Positions 55,375-64,000 of a DNA stretch of 64,000 nucleotides are shown in pieces. Source of the stretch: Variovorax sp. (lineage in GTDB: Bacteria; Pseudomonadota; Gammaproteobacteria; Burkholderiales; Burkholderiaceae_C); the NCBI GenBank assembly GCA_004210915.1, contig SEGS01000015.1, positions 21,049 through 85,048 of the forward strand, written 5' to 3'. The translations under genes were made by a program, and so were the position numbers. Below the pieces are notes generated by a model. It worked only from the letters and a program-made list of their open reading frames with translations, searched no databases and was not told the DNA's origin. Numbering within the stretch: the stretch's first letter is position 1; every line of letters begins with the position of its first letter.

Positions 55375-56373
55375 TCAGTTGCGGAAGGTCTGCGTCACCA
55401 TCAACCCGCGCCGTCCGCCATCCAGGATGCCGATGCCCAAGCGCCCGAACGCCGGGTTCAGGATGTTGGCCCGGTGCCCCGGTGAATTCATGAGGCCCGT
55501 GTGCGCGATGTCGAGCGTGCGCGCCAGCGCGAGGTTCTCGCCGGCCGCGCGATAGCCGAGCTTTGCGGCCCGCAGCCGGTCGAACGGCGTGCGGCCCTCG
55601 GGCGTGATGTGCGCGAAGTAGCCGCGCTCGAACATGTCGCCCGAGTGCGCGCGCGAGACGGTGGTGGCTTCCGCGTCGGCCACGAGCGGGCGCAGGCCGC
55701 CGACCTTGGCGCGTTCGGCGTTCACCAGCGCGAGCATCGCGGCTTCCAGGTCCGCGCGTGGCGGCGCGTTCTTCACCGTGAAAGGCAGCGGCACGCTTTC
55801 CTGCGATTGCGGTTGCACGGTCAGCGCCTGCAGCGTGCGCTCGACGGCGGGGTTGAAGATCGGTGCCAGCCGCTGCTCCAGCCACTCGGCCGGCACGTTG
55901 AGGCGCGCGGCGACGGTGCTTTCCTGCATCGCCCGCGTGAGGCCGTCGTGGATGGGCAGCGCGGTCAGCAGCACGGCGACCACCATGGCGTTGATCGCGC
56001 CGTTGGCGGCGCCAGGCAGCAGCCCCAGCGCACGGTTGGCCGAGCGGGCGACGGGGTGGGCCGGCGGCAGCGGCCGGGCGAGCCCGCGCACCAACGCGGC
56101 CAGCACCGCTTGCACGAGCGCGAACACGGCGAGGAATGCGGCCGGCGCCGCCCAGGGTTCGGCGAGCCAGCCCTTCGCGGCCAAGGCCCCGGCCAGGTGC
56201 GGCGTGGCGGCAAACGCGGCCGCGAGTCCGGCCGCCAGGCAGGCCAGGCCGATGGCCCCGGCGACAAAGCCGACCCGCCAGCCGCGCCACACGCCAAGCA
56301 GGAACACGGCAACGAGCGCCAGGTCGACGGCGGTCGCGCCGCGAAGGTCCGTCATGAGGGTCGAGAAGTCCAT
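55375..56373 (-). CDS. CvpA-like membrane protein fused to a CAP/SCP domain
   Basis: A 332-residue protein. Residues 1-170 contain about four transmembrane helices in the CvpA pattern (DLALVAVFLLGVWRGWRVGF, then LARPLPPAHPVARSANRALG and GAINAMVVAVLL). Residues about 200-332 form a CAP domain: MLALVNAERAKVGGLRPL, SRAHSGDM, GENLALAR, GLMNSPGHRANILNP and a last VTQTF. The CAP part should face the periplasm. It resembles bacterial SCP-like proteins, some of which are tied to wall or spore functions. A CvpA-CAP fusion is known from databases as I remember, but its job is unknown. Confidence 0.85.
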   Translation of the reverse strand: MDFSTLMTDLRGATAVDLALVAVFLLGVWRGWRVGFVAGAIGLACLAAGLAAAFAATPHLAGALAAKGWLAEPWAAPAAFLAVFALVQAVLAALVRGLARPLPPAHPVARSANRALGLLPGAANGAINAMVVAVLLTALPIHDGLTRAMQESTVAARLNVPAEWLEQRLAPIFNPAVERTLQALTVQPQSQESVPLPFTVKNAPPRADLEAAMLALVNAERAKVGGLRPLVADAEATTVSRAHSGDMFERGYFAHITPEGRTPFDRLRAAKLGYRAAGENLALARTLDIAHTGLMNSPGHRANILNPAFGRLGIGILDGGRRGLMVTQTFRN

Positions 56374-56488
56374 GGCGCATGTTGCACGGCATGCGCGGCG
56401 CATCGCGTCGTCCGTCGCGGACGTCCGGTCGACCGCTTGCGCCTACAGGCCGCGCGCTGGCAACGCGGGGACTCAGGTAAAAGAGTCC

Positions 56489-57292
56489 ATGGCCGAATCC
56501 ATCCTCCTGACCACCGCCCGCGTGTCCACCTTCGACGGAGACCACTTGCTGACCGGCGCGAGCGGGTTCTTCTTCCTGCGGGACGAGCGGCTCTTCTTCG
56601 TGACCAGCCGGCACGTCGTCGTCGACGCGCCGACCAAGCACTTCCCGAACCGCATCGAGATCGAGCTGCACACCGACGCCGTGAACCTCACGCAGGCGAC
56701 CGCGCTGTCGGTCTGGCTGTATGCCGAGGGCAAGTCGGTCTGGCGGCAGGGCAGCGATCCCGGCGGCGAGATCGACGTGGCGGTGATCGAACTCGACCGC
56801 ACGGCGCTCCCGCCTTCGGTGGCGATGAAGTGCTTCACGCCCGCCCATTTGCAGAGCACGCTGGACGATGTCGAGGTCGGCACCGCGCTGCTGGTGGTCG
56901 GCTATCCGCTGGGCTTTCACGACGTGATCTACCACCTGCCGGTGGTGCGGCATGCGGTCATCGCCTCGTCGTTCGGCGTGCGCTTCCAGGGCCAGGGCTT
57001 CTTCCTGACGGATGCGCGCACGCACCGCGGCACCAGCGGCGCGGCGGTGGTGATGCGCGTGCCGGGCAGCACCGACGCGCTGCCGTGGAAGCTGCTGGGC
57101 GTGCATTCGTCGCGCATGGACATGAACACCCGCGACCTGGTGCTCGACGAGTCGCTCGGACTCAACTGCGCCTGGTATGCCGACATCCTGATGACGTTGA
57201 CCGACGGCGCGGCGCCCGCGGCAGGGGGCGGCGCCGGGAACGCGGCGGTGGATGCCGCGGTGGCCGCTCAGCCGCCCGCGCCGCCAGCCTGA
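56489..57292 (+). CDS. Trypsin-like serine peptidase domain protein
   Basis: A 267-residue protein with a chymotrypsin-fold pattern and no signal peptide. The triad is visible: His42 in FVTSRHVVVD, Asp96 in GEIDVAVIELD, and Ser183 in THRGTSGAAVV. The fold lacks an obvious zymogen region or PDZ domain. The 30 C-terminal residues are Gly/Ala/Pro-rich. It should be an active cytoplasmic protease or, if exported by another route, envelope-associated. The last 25 bases overlap the convergent MFS gene. Confidence 0.85.
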   Translation: MAESILLTTARVSTFDGDHLLTGASGFFFLRDERLFFVTSRHVVVDAPTKHFPNRIEIELHTDAVNLTQATALSVWLYAEGKSVWRQGSDPGGEIDVAVIELDRTALPPSVAMKCFTPAHLQSTLDDVEVGTALLVVGYPLGFHDVIYHLPVVRHAVIASSFGVRFQGQGFFLTDARTHRGTSGAAVVMRVPGSTDALPWKLLGVHSSRMDMNTRDLVLDESLGLNCAWYADILMTLTDGAAPAAGGGAGNAAVDAAVAAQPPAPPA

Positions 57293-58554
57293 TCCGGCCG
57301 GCTGCCCGCAGGCGCCGGCAGCCAGCGGAACGCGCCCGCGCCCGCCAGCAGCAGCACCGCAATGGTGGCCAGCACCGCCAGGAAAGGGTCGACGCCGCGC
57401 GCCAAGGCGGCGGACGCGACCACGCCGGTCAGCCATTGCATCGCGGCCACGCCAAGGAACATCGCCATCGTGAAAACGGCCATCGCGCGCCCGGTCATCG
57501 CGGCCGGGTAAGCGGCCTTCACATCGGCGTACTGCAGGACGATGTAGCCCGACAGCACGCCGACCAGCACCGAGGCGCCGATGTCGATGGGCGCGCCCGG
57601 ATCGATCGCCATGGCGGCGAAAAGCGCCGCCACCGCCACCGTGAAACCGACGATCCAGCGGCGGCGCCGCGCCTCGCCGGGATCGAGCCGGCCGAACAAC
57701 GCCGGGCCGAACATGCCGACCACCGACACCAGCAGCGCGACGTTGCCGCTTTGCACCAGCGAGAAGCCGTGCCGCTCGATCAGCAGCGGCCCCAGCCACA
57801 GCCCGCGCAGCGAAATGAACGCGGCGTACGTCACCGCCGCCAACGCCACGATGCCCAGCGTGTGCGGCAGGCTGAAGAGCGCGCCGTAGCTGCGCAGCGC
57901 GGCCATCACCGTCGGGCGCGGCGGCGGCGCGACACCCGGCGTTTCAGCGGCGGGCGCCGCGGGGGCCGGCTCGTGCACCAGCCACACGATCGCCAGCCAC
58001 GCGAGCGCCGATGCGCCGGCCAGCGCCACGAAGCCGGTGCGCCAGGAGCTCTGGTCGATCAGCCACGCGAGCGGCGTGCCCGTGAGCAGCATGCCGATGG
58101 AGCCCAGGCCCAACGTCATGCCCGAGACGGCCGCGAAGCGCGCCGCGGGAAACTGCCGCGCGATGAAGACGGTGCAGACCAGGAACGCCGGCGCGCAGCC
58201 GATGCCGATCAGCACCTGGCCGATGACCAGCAGCCAGAACTGCTGCGACATTGCCGACAGCACCGCGCCGACGACCGCCAGCGGAAACACCACCAGCACG
58301 GTGCGCCGGATGCCGTGCAGGTCGATGCCGATGCCCATGAACAGCTGCAGCGCGCCGAATGCGAAGTGGAACGCGCCGGCAAAAACGCCCAGCGCCTGCG
58401 CCGACAGCGCGAAGTCGCGCTGCAGCTGCGTCGCCATGATGGCGGCCACGGTGCGGTACGACTGGCTCAGGGCGAAGGCCGTGGTCAATGCCATGAGCAT
58501 CGGCCAGACGGCGGAGCGGGCGGCCGGTACGGCCATTTGCGCGGGTTGTCTCAT
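57268..58554 (-). CDS. MFS transporter
   Basis: A 428-residue protein with about twelve membrane helices. The first half includes AGAFHFAFGALQLFMGIGIDLHGIRRTV, the MFS loop motif after helix 2, and GQVLIGIGCAPAFLVCTVFIARQFP, a helix-4-to-5 segment with typical Gly. A central loop of about 35 residues (PAPAAPAAETPGVAPPPRP) separates the halves, and the second half has a DPGEARRRRW loop. The substrate is unknown. It looks like a single-gene unit that converges on the protease gene. Confidence 0.85.
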   Translation of the reverse strand: MRQPAQMAVPAARSAVWPMLMALTTAFALSQSYRTVAAIMATQLQRDFALSAQALGVFAGAFHFAFGALQLFMGIGIDLHGIRRTVLVVFPLAVVGAVLSAMSQQFWLLVIGQVLIGIGCAPAFLVCTVFIARQFPAARFAAVSGMTLGLGSIGMLLTGTPLAWLIDQSSWRTGFVALAGASALAWLAIVWLVHEPAPAAPAAETPGVAPPPRPTVMAALRSYGALFSLPHTLGIVALAAVTYAAFISLRGLWLGPLLIERHGFSLVQSGNVALLVSVVGMFGPALFGRLDPGEARRRRWIVGFTVAVAALFAAMAIDPGAPIDIGASVLVGVLSGYIVLQYADVKAAYPAAMTGRAMAVFTMAMFLGVAAMQWLTGVVASAALARGVDPFLAVLATIAVLLLAGAGAFRWLPAPAGSRPDQAGGAGG

Positions 58555-58641
58555 CCCCGCGTTGTAGACGAGATCGGCGCCAGGCGCGCGTCCCGCGAGC
58601 GTCAGGCCCGCCGGAAGGCGCGCACCCCGGCGCGAACGGGC

Positions 58642-59460
58642 TCAGCCGACCGGCGTCGGCGCCGGTGCGGGTGGCGCGTCGTCGAGGCGGTCGACGGTCA
58701 CGGTCATGTCGCCCATTTCGAGCGGGCCGTAGTTCGACAGGAAGGCGACATCCGCCGCGTCGCGACCGTAGGCCACCACGATGCGGCCACCGCGCGGCTC
58801 GTCCTGCGTGGCGTCGAAGGTGTACCAGCGGCCGCCGATGAAGGCCTCGAACCACGCATGCATGTCCATCGGATCGAGCAGGTAGAGATAACCCACCACC
58901 AGCCGCGCCGGAATGCGCAGGCTGCGGCACAGGCCGATGCCGACGTGCGAGAAGTCGCGGCACACGCCGGCCCCGTGGCCCAGCGTGTCGAGCGCATCGG
59001 TGGTGGAGTCGCTCACACCGTAGCGGTACTCGAGGTTCGCGTGAATCCAGGCGCGAATCGCCTCGACCTGGGCATAGCCGGCCGTGGCCTGCCCCACGAT
59101 CTCGCGCGCCCGGTCTTCCATCTTGTCGGACGGGCAGTAGCGGCTCTGCAGCAGGAACTGCAGGGCGTCGGGCGGCAGCTGCTCGACGGGGGTCTGCGCG
59201 GCGTCGGGCGCAACGGCGATCTGGTCGTCGGCCTCCATCACCATCTCGACCTCGATCCGCATGTCGCCCTGCGGGATCTTGAGGCGCTGGCAAAGGTTGC
59301 CGTAGCTGTCGACATATTCGGTGGTGGGCACCCACGGTGTGAGCTCGTAGCGCTCGCTGACCATCCATTGCGCGTCGCCGCTGCGGGGTCGGAGCATGGC
59401 GATCACCGGGCAGTCGGCACCGGCGGTGACGGTCATCTTGCAGCTGGCTTGAAGCCTCAT
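58642..59460 (-). CDS. Transglutaminase-like family protein
   Basis: A 272-residue protein with an N-terminal beta-domain (about 1-130) and a transglutaminase core. The catalytic triad is visible: Cys in GAGVCRDFSHVG, His in MDMHAWFEAF, and Asp in YTFDATQDE. The start was set at ATG 59460 because the first residues of the fold (MRLQASCKMTVTAG) begin there; the frame is open for another 95 codons that look non-coding. Bacterial members cut or cross-link peptides, or process peptidoglycan peptides; the target is unknown. Confidence 0.85.
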   Translation of the reverse strand: MRLQASCKMTVTAGADCPVIAMLRPRSGDAQWMVSERYELTPWVPTTEYVDSYGNLCQRLKIPQGDMRIEVEMVMEADDQIAVAPDAAQTPVEQLPPDALQFLLQSRYCPSDKMEDRAREIVGQATAGYAQVEAIRAWIHANLEYRYGVSDSTTDALDTLGHGAGVCRDFSHVGIGLCRSLRIPARLVVGYLYLLDPMDMHAWFEAFIGGRWYTFDATQDEPRGGRIVVAYGRDAADVAFLSNYGPLEMGDMTVTVDRLDDAPPAPAPTPVG

Positions 59461-59608
59461 GAATGCGCTTTCGGGACGGGATGTGGAAGACGAGGATGGC
59501 GCCTGCTCCGCGAGACGCGGAGAGCAACTCTGCGAGTGTGAGCGATCCCCGTGACAGCGCGCGTAGCCGCCGATGCGCTGGCGCTGTAGGCCGCGCGCCA
59601 CGGACTGG

Positions 59609-59950
59609 TCAAGGCCGGGGCGGCGCTTCCGTCGTGTCGCCGTCGAGCGCCGGAAACGGCCAGTCGAGCAGCTCGGCCAAGCGCTCGATGATCCACGCGG
59701 CTTCGGCAGGCGATACACCCGCTTCGGGCGCGCGCAGACCGGCATGGATGCGACGCAGGATTTCGGATTCGACCGGCACCTCAGTGTGGTGCTGCAGCTG
59801 GGCGTGGCCGACCAGATGGTTCGCGAGGTCCTCGCAGATCTCGTAGCGCGCGCGCACCACGGGCAAGGGTTCGCTCAGGCGCCGTCGCGCATCGGTGTAG
59901 ACCGCAAAGAAAGAAGGCGGGATATCGATCTGGTAAGCGTCATCGGACAT
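59609..59950 (-). CDS. Conserved small protein of unknown function
   Basis: A 113-residue acidic protein without membrane segments. It opens MSDDAYQIDIPPSFFAVYTD, followed by RYEICEDLANHLVGHAQ and EILRRIHAGLRAPEAGVSPAEAAWIIERLAELL. I recall similar small proteins in Comamonadaceae that databases label as ATPase with chaperone activity, but I see no ATP-binding motif here, so that name is not supported. The start at 59950 fits the family; the frame is open upstream. Confidence 0.65.
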   Translation of the reverse strand: MSDDAYQIDIPPSFFAVYTDARRRLSEPLPVVRARYEICEDLANHLVGHAQLQHHTEVPVESEILRRIHAGLRAPEAGVSPAEAAWIIERLAELLDWPFPALDGDTTEAPPRP

Positions 59951-59957
59951 CCAGCTG

Positions 59958-60446
59958 TTATAGCCCCATCGGTCGGGAGACCGGGCCGGTGTGCTCGCGC
60001 GCAAGCGGCGCTTGTGCCGGGCGCACCGGGCGGATGTCTCCCTCGGGCCGCAGCGCCGCGACCGGCAGCACCTGCGGCTTGCCGAGCACCTCGGCGGCGC
60101 ACTGCGCCAGGCGCGACGCCTCCGCCGCACGGGCGGTGGCGTCGCGCCAGGCGGATGCGTGCGGATCGCTGTGGGCGCGGCTGGACGAGATGACGCGCAA
60201 CGCGCTGTGCAGCGACTCGAAAGCCGACATCAGGCACAAGCGCGCGCCCCAATGGTCGGCCGTCACGTTGTAGCTCGCGATCTCGGCGCGGTCTGCGGCT
60301 TCGCGCTCTGCAGGCGGAAGGCTCCAGCGCTCGGACAGCGGCATCCTGGGAATGACCGTTTCTGCCGCGTTCGACCGGATAAAGGCACTGTCCAGCGCCT
60401 GGATGGCGAGTTCGATCGCCGAGACATAGGCATCCAGCTTGTTCAT
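59958..60446 (-). CDS. Hypothetical alpha-helical protein
   Basis: A 162-residue protein, mostly helical (LDAYVSAIELAIQALDSAFIRS and HWGARLCLMSAFESLHSALRVI), with a Pro/Arg-rich tail after residue 130. It has no signal, membrane segment or recognisable domain. It precedes the small gene at 59609 by 7 bases in the same direction, so they may form a pair. I do not recognise it. Confidence 0.6.
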   Translation of the reverse strand: MNKLDAYVSAIELAIQALDSAFIRSNAAETVIPRMPLSERWSLPPAEREAADRAEIASYNVTADHWGARLCLMSAFESLHSALRVISSSRAHSDPHASAWRDATARAAEASRLAQCAAEVLGKPQVLPVAALRPEGDIRPVRPAQAPLAREHTGPVSRPMGL

Positions 60447-60528
60447 TGCGCTCCCCTAGAACTTTCGTATTCGGGGCAATGATCGCAGCCTTGAGTGCGT
60501 CCCACGCAAAGGCCGGCACAACAAACGA

Positions 60529-60552
60529 CAAAAACGCGCCAAAAGGCGCGTT
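60529..60552 (-). terminator. Rho-independent terminator for the small basic protein gene
   Basis: On the minus strand, AACGCGCC TTTT GGCGCGTT forms an 8-bp stem followed by a T-run. It lies 33 bases past the stop of the gene at 60585. Confidence 0.8.
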
Positions 60553-60584
60553 GTCGAGGGGCGCAGGGCGCGCCGGAGCCGGGG

Positions 60585-60755
60585 TCAGCCGCCCTTCTTG
60601 GGGCGCTTGCCCGGGTTCTTCTTGCTGCGCGTGGCAGTGCCGCGTTCGAGGCTGACCTTCTGGCCGCCGCCGGATTTCGGCGCGTTGTAGCCAGCCAGGG
60701 GAATCGGCTTGGGCGAGGCAATGCGGTCGGCTTCGGTACGGATCTTCTTGGGCAT
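60585..60755 (-). CDS. Small basic protein of unknown function
   Basis: A 56-residue, strongly basic protein (MPKKIRTEADRIA, a Gly-rich middle, then SKKNPGKRPKKGG). No domain or signal is visible. Its high Lys/Arg/Gly content suggests a nucleic-acid-binding or ribosome-associated role, but this is a guess. A terminator follows, which supports real transcription. The start at ATG 60755 is preferred to one twelve codons upstream. Confidence 0.55.
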   Translation of the reverse strand: MPKKIRTEADRIASPKPIPLAGYNAPKSGGGQKVSLERGTATRSKKNPGKRPKKGG

Positions 60756-60815
60756 GAAAAGCTCGGGTAAAAGTGGTGTTCGAAGCCGCAATTAGGCCAC
60801 ACCGGGAAATTTCAC

Positions 60816-62258
60816 ATGCCAAGTACGGGGACAGGGGGGCAGGCGGCGCAGCCACGCTTCGTGACGGGGTCGCTGATGCGGCACGTCTGCGTGATGGCGG
60901 GCACGAGCGCCGTCGGGCTGATCGCAGTGTTCGCGGTCGACCTCATCAACCTGTTCTACCTCTCGCTTTTGGGCGAAAAGGCGATCGCCGCGGCGGTTGG
61001 TTTTGCCGGCGTGCTCGGCTTCTTTCACATGTCGGTGTGCATCGGGCTGATCATCGGGATCGGGGCCGTGGTGTCGCGCACGATCGGTGCCGGCCAGCGT
61101 GCGGCGGCGCGGCGCATCGCCACCGCCAGCCTCGTCTTCACCGTCGGCCTGACGGCGGTGCTGGGCACCGGCACGGTGTTCTTCCTCGGCCCCGCGCTGC
61201 ACCTGCTGGGCGCAGAGGGCGAGACCGCGCGCCTGGCCCAGCGCTACCTCGCGATCACCGTGCATTCGCTGCCCTTGCTGGGGATCGGCATGGCCTGCTC
61301 AACGCTGCTGCGCTCGGTGGGCGATGCGAAGCGCTCCATGACCATCACCTTGATCGCTGCCTTCGTCACGGCCGTGCTCGATCCGATCCTGATCTTCAGC
61401 TTCGGGCTGGGCCTCGATGGCGCCGCGATCGCGGCCGTGGTGTCGCGCGCGGTCATGGCGGCCATCGGCTTGCACGGCGTGCTCGTCACCCACCAGCTGC
61501 TGGGCCCGTTCGAGCGTGCAGCCTTTGTGGCCGATGTGCGGGCGCTCGGTGGGGTGGCGGGGCCGGCGGTGCTGACCAATCTGGCAACGCCCGTCGCCGC
61601 GGCGTTCGTGACCCATTCGATCGCGCAGTTCGGCCCGGCGGCGGTGGCGGGCGCCGCCACCATCGACCGGGTGAGCCCGGTGGCCTTCGGGCTCATCTAC
61701 GCATTGAGCGGCGCGGTCGGCCCGATCCTGGCGCAGAACCTGGGCGCGGGGCAGTTCCGCCGCGTGCGCGAGGGCCTGCGCGACAGCCTGCTGTTCATGG
61801 TGATCGCGGTGGCCGTGGCGTGGTTGGTGCTCGCGCTGGGGCAGGGCGCGTTGATCCGCGCGTTCTCGGCCGATGGCCTGGCCGCCGAGTTGATTGCGCT
61901 GTTCTGCACCTGGCTGGCGCCGAGCTTCTTCTTCGCCGGCGGGCTGTTCGTGGCGAACGCATCGTTCAACAACCTCGGGCACCCGCTGCTGTCGACCGGC
62001 TTCAACTGGGGCCGGGCGACGCTGGGCACGATCCCGTTCGCCTGGTGGGGCTCGCACTACGGCGCGGGCGGCGTGCTGATCGGCTCGGCCATTGGCTCGT
62101 CGATCTTCGGGCTGCTGGCGGTGATCGTCGCGTTCCGTCTGGCGTCGACGCTGGCGAAGCAGGAGCTTCCGCCCGCCACGCCGGCGCTCGATGCGCCGGT
62201 GGCGCCAACCTCGCCGCAGACCACGGTCGCGACGCTGGTCACGCCGGAAGCGAGCTGA
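60816..62258 (+). CDS. MATE family efflux transporter
   Basis: A 480-residue inner-membrane protein with about twelve helices in two halves. Family pieces: FAVDLINLFYLSLLGEKAIAAAVGFAG in the first helix region, LRSVGDAKRSMTITLIAAFVTAVLDPILIF in helices 5-6, and TLGTIPFAWWGSHYGAGGVLIG near the end. It exports cationic drugs or organic compounds by sodium or proton antiport; its own substrate is unknown. It converges on dbpA with a 3-base gap. Confidence 0.88.
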   Translation: MPSTGTGGQAAQPRFVTGSLMRHVCVMAGTSAVGLIAVFAVDLINLFYLSLLGEKAIAAAVGFAGVLGFFHMSVCIGLIIGIGAVVSRTIGAGQRAAARRIATASLVFTVGLTAVLGTGTVFFLGPALHLLGAEGETARLAQRYLAITVHSLPLLGIGMACSTLLRSVGDAKRSMTITLIAAFVTAVLDPILIFSFGLGLDGAAIAAVVSRAVMAAIGLHGVLVTHQLLGPFERAAFVADVRALGGVAGPAVLTNLATPVAAAFVTHSIAQFGPAAVAGAATIDRVSPVAFGLIYALSGAVGPILAQNLGAGQFRRVREGLRDSLLFMVIAVAVAWLVLALGQGALIRAFSADGLAAELIALFCTWLAPSFFFAGGLFVANASFNNLGHPLLSTGFNWGRATLGTIPFAWWGSHYGAGGVLIGSAIGSSIFGLLAVIVAFRLASTLAKQELPPATPALDAPVAPTSPQTTVATLVTPEAS

Positions 62259-62261
62259 CGC

Positions 62262-63665
62262 TCAGCGCTCGTCTTCGAGCAGCCGCACCTTCACGCTCTT
62301 GCCCTTCACGCGGCCGCTCGCGAGCTTGCGCGCGGCTTCGGCTGCAATGCCGCGTTCGACCGCGACATAGGTCGAGAACTCGTTCACGTTGATCTTGCCG
62401 ACCTGCTCTTTCGTGTAGCCGCAGTCGCCGGTGAGCGCACCCAGCACGTCGCCCGCACGGATCTTTTCCTTGCGGCCGCCGACGATCTGCAGCGTGGCCA
62501 TCGGCGGCTGCAGCTTCGGCCCGGCGGCGGGCGTGAGCTCGGCGACCGGGTGCCACTCGGAAGGGCGCCCCTGCAGCACCTCGATTTTCCCGACGCTGCC
62601 CATCTCGTCCATGCTGGCGAGGTTGAGCGCCAGGCCTTCGGCGCCCGCGCGGCCGGTGCGGCCGACGCGGTGGATGTGGATTTCCGAGTCCGGCGTCACA
62701 TCGACGTTGATCACCGCCTCGAGCTGGGCAATGTCCAGGCCGCGCGCCGCGACGTCGGTCGCCACCAGCACCGAACAGCTGCGGTTGGCGAACTGCACCA
62801 GCACCTGGTCGCGCTCGCGCTGCTCCAGTTCGCCGAACAGTGCCAGCGCGCTGAAGCCCTGCGCCTGCAGCACCTCGACCAAGTCGCGGCACTGCTGCTT
62901 GGTGTTGCAGAACGCGATGGTGCTCTGCGGGCGGAAGTGGTCGAGCATGAGGCTCACCGTGTGCAGGCGCTCGCTTTCCTTGACCTCGTACCAGCGCTGG
63001 CGGATCGTGTTGCCGGCGTGCTGCGCCTGCACCGTGATCTGTTGCGGCGCTTTCATGAACTGCGCGCTGAGCTTGGCGATGCCTTCGGGGTACGTCGCCG
63101 AAAACAAGAGCGTCTGGCGCTCTTTCGGGCACTGGCGTGCGACCTTCACGATGTCGTCGTGAAAGCCCATGTCCAGCATGCGATCGGCCTCGTCGAGCAC
63201 CAGCGTGTTCAGTGCTTCCAGGCTCAGGTTGCCGCGGTCCAGGTGGTCCATGATGCGGCCTGGCGTGCCGACCACGATGTGCGCGCCGTGCTCCAGGCTC
63301 GCGATCTGCCCGCGCAAGGCGACGCCGCCGCAGAGCGTGACGACCTTGATGTTTTCCTCGGCCCGCGCCAGGCGGCGGATCTCGGTCGTCACCTGATCGG
63401 CCAGCTCGCGCGTCGGGCAAAGCACCATCGCCTGCACAGCGAAGCGCCGCGCGTTCAGATTGGCCAGCAGCGCCAGTGCGAAGGCGGCGGTCTTGCCGCT
63501 GCCGGTCATGGCTTGCGCGATCAGGTCTTTGCCGAGCAGCGCCGGCGGCAGCGCGGCGGCCTGGATCGGCGTCATCTGCGTGTAGCCGAGCTGGGTGAGG
63601 TTGGCCAGCATCTGCGGCGTGAGCGGCAGGGTCGCGAAGCTGTCGGCGGCGGGGGAGGAAGTCAT
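62262..63665 (-). CDS. dbpA: ATP-dependent RNA helicase DbpA
   Basis: A 467-residue DEAD-box helicase that remodels 23S rRNA during 50S assembly. The Q motif region FATLPLTPQMLANLTQLGYTQM precedes MTGSGKTAAFALALL (Walker A), VLDEADRMLDMGF (DEAD), SATYPEG (SAT), and HRVGRTGRAG (motif VI). The C-terminal 75 residues (LQIVGGRKEKIRAGDVLGALTG) form the DbpA RNA-binding domain, which is specific for hairpin 92 of 23S rRNA and tells DbpA from other DEAD-box proteins. A long terminator-like hairpin of infA lies upstream. Confidence 0.93.
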   Translation of the reverse strand: MTSSPAADSFATLPLTPQMLANLTQLGYTQMTPIQAAALPPALLGKDLIAQAMTGSGKTAAFALALLANLNARRFAVQAMVLCPTRELADQVTTEIRRLARAEENIKVVTLCGGVALRGQIASLEHGAHIVVGTPGRIMDHLDRGNLSLEALNTLVLDEADRMLDMGFHDDIVKVARQCPKERQTLLFSATYPEGIAKLSAQFMKAPQQITVQAQHAGNTIRQRWYEVKESERLHTVSLMLDHFRPQSTIAFCNTKQQCRDLVEVLQAQGFSALALFGELEQRERDQVLVQFANRSCSVLVATDVAARGLDIAQLEAVINVDVTPDSEIHIHRVGRTGRAGAEGLALNLASMDEMGSVGKIEVLQGRPSEWHPVAELTPAAGPKLQPPMATLQIVGGRKEKIRAGDVLGALTGDCGYTKEQVGKINVNEFSTYVAVERGIAAEAARKLASGRVKGKSVKVRLLEDER

Positions 63666-63676
63666 GGGAAATCTTC

Positions 63677-63751
63677 AAAAAAAAGGCCTCCAGCGCCCAT
63701 CCCCGCTTGCGCGGGCTGCCATCAGCAAGATGGCGAGGGCGGCCAGAGGCC
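63677..63751 (-). terminator. Terminator of infA
   Basis: On the minus strand, a GGCCTC...GAGGCC stem (with an inner GCCGCCC/GGGCGCT-like pairing) is followed by eight T. It lies between the infA stop and the dbpA start. Confidence 0.75.
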
Positions 63752-63781
63752 GTGGCGGGCAGGCAAGCCTGCGCGAGTTTC

Positions 63782-64000
63782 TTAGCGGCGTTGCGTGCCG
63801 GTGTTGACCGGCGGCGGGCCGCGGCGTTCCAGGTGACGGAACGTGATGCGACCCTTGGTCAGGTCGTAAGGCGACAGCTCCAGCGACACCTTGTCGCCCG
63901 CCAGGATGCGGATGTGGTGCTTGCGCATCTTGCCGCCGCTGTAGGCGATGAGCTGGTGCCCGTTGTCGAGCGTGACGCGGTAGCGCGAGTCGGGCAGCAC
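63782..64000 (-). CDS. infA: Translation initiation factor IF-1 (partial, 5' end beyond the window)
   Basis: The 72 visible residues are the C-terminal five-sixths of IF-1: [58 protein letters not shown] and a short tail. IF-1 is normally about 87 residues and starts about 15 residues further out with MAKEEL, so the real start is outside the window and the apparent GTG at the edge is not it. IF-1 binds the 30S A site with IF-2 and IF-3 at translation start. The tail is a little longer and more Pro-rich than in E. coli. Confidence 0.93.
   Translation of the reverse strand: MLPDSRYRVTLDNGHQLIAYSGGKMRKHHIRILAGDKVSLELSPYDLTKGRITFRHLERRGPPPVNTGTQRR

Overview
The window is GC-rich, densely coding chromosomal DNA from a betaproteobacterium. 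The gene content (lptD-surA-rsmA, amgK/murU sugar recycling, tkt-gapA, A2M-pbpC, dbpA, infA) and the protein sequences point to Burkholderiales, most likely Comamonadaceae and Variovorax-like. That placement is an inference from family resemblance, not a computed result. I saw no phage, transposase, CRISPR array, tRNA or rRNA. The window is mostly core genome with a few accessory patches.

Layout: 1-4600 holds the end of a DMT transporter, an MFS transporter, a secreted M20 peptidase with a divergent LysR regulator, and rsmE. 4600-10650 is the envelope and ribosome block amgK, lptD-surA-rsmA, closed by a strong terminator. 10650-12050 carries a secreted barnase-type ribonuclease with its overlapping barstar gene. 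12047-14395 is maeB. 14573-29474 is a long run of plus-strand genes: an SPFH/SHOCT protein, a DUF4178 zinc-ribbon membrane protein, a DUF350 protein, a membrane-embedded spermidine-synthase-like enzyme, a Tat/lipoprotein-type FAD oxidoreductase, a giant alpha-2-macroglobulin and penicillin-binding protein 1C. 29402-36766 has a glycosyltransferase-like gene coupled to pepP, two poly-glycine lipoproteins, murU and speD. 36883-40090 is tkt-gapA. 40107-49650 is mixed metabolism and stress functions: quinol monooxygenase, GAF, pirin, YihY/BrkB, PQQ dehydrogenase, methyltransferase, OsmC-AraC and SlyD. 49743-54114 is the most accessory-looking part, with an unknown membrane protein, a 125-nt palindrome, an alpha/beta hydrolase facing a truncated ABATE regulator, panC and a VOC protein. 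54294-64000 holds a phosphoesterase, DUF4126, a CvpA-CAP fusion, a trypsin-like protease, MFS, transglutaminase, small conserved proteins, MATE, dbpA and infA (cut by the window edge).

How they may work together: LptD/SurA assemble the outer membrane, AmgK/MurU recycle peptidoglycan sugars, and A2M/PbpC guard and repair the wall. The SPFH-DUF4178-DUF350-SpeE-like-FAD group looks like a membrane polyamine module. The S-adenosylmethionine decarboxylase gene that could feed it lies about 16 kb away in the same window. This module, next to the A2M/PbpC pair, is my best candidate for an under-described system. Several structured repeats sit in the longer intergenic gaps: perfect inverted repeats of 23 and 30 bp and a 125-nt near-palindrome.
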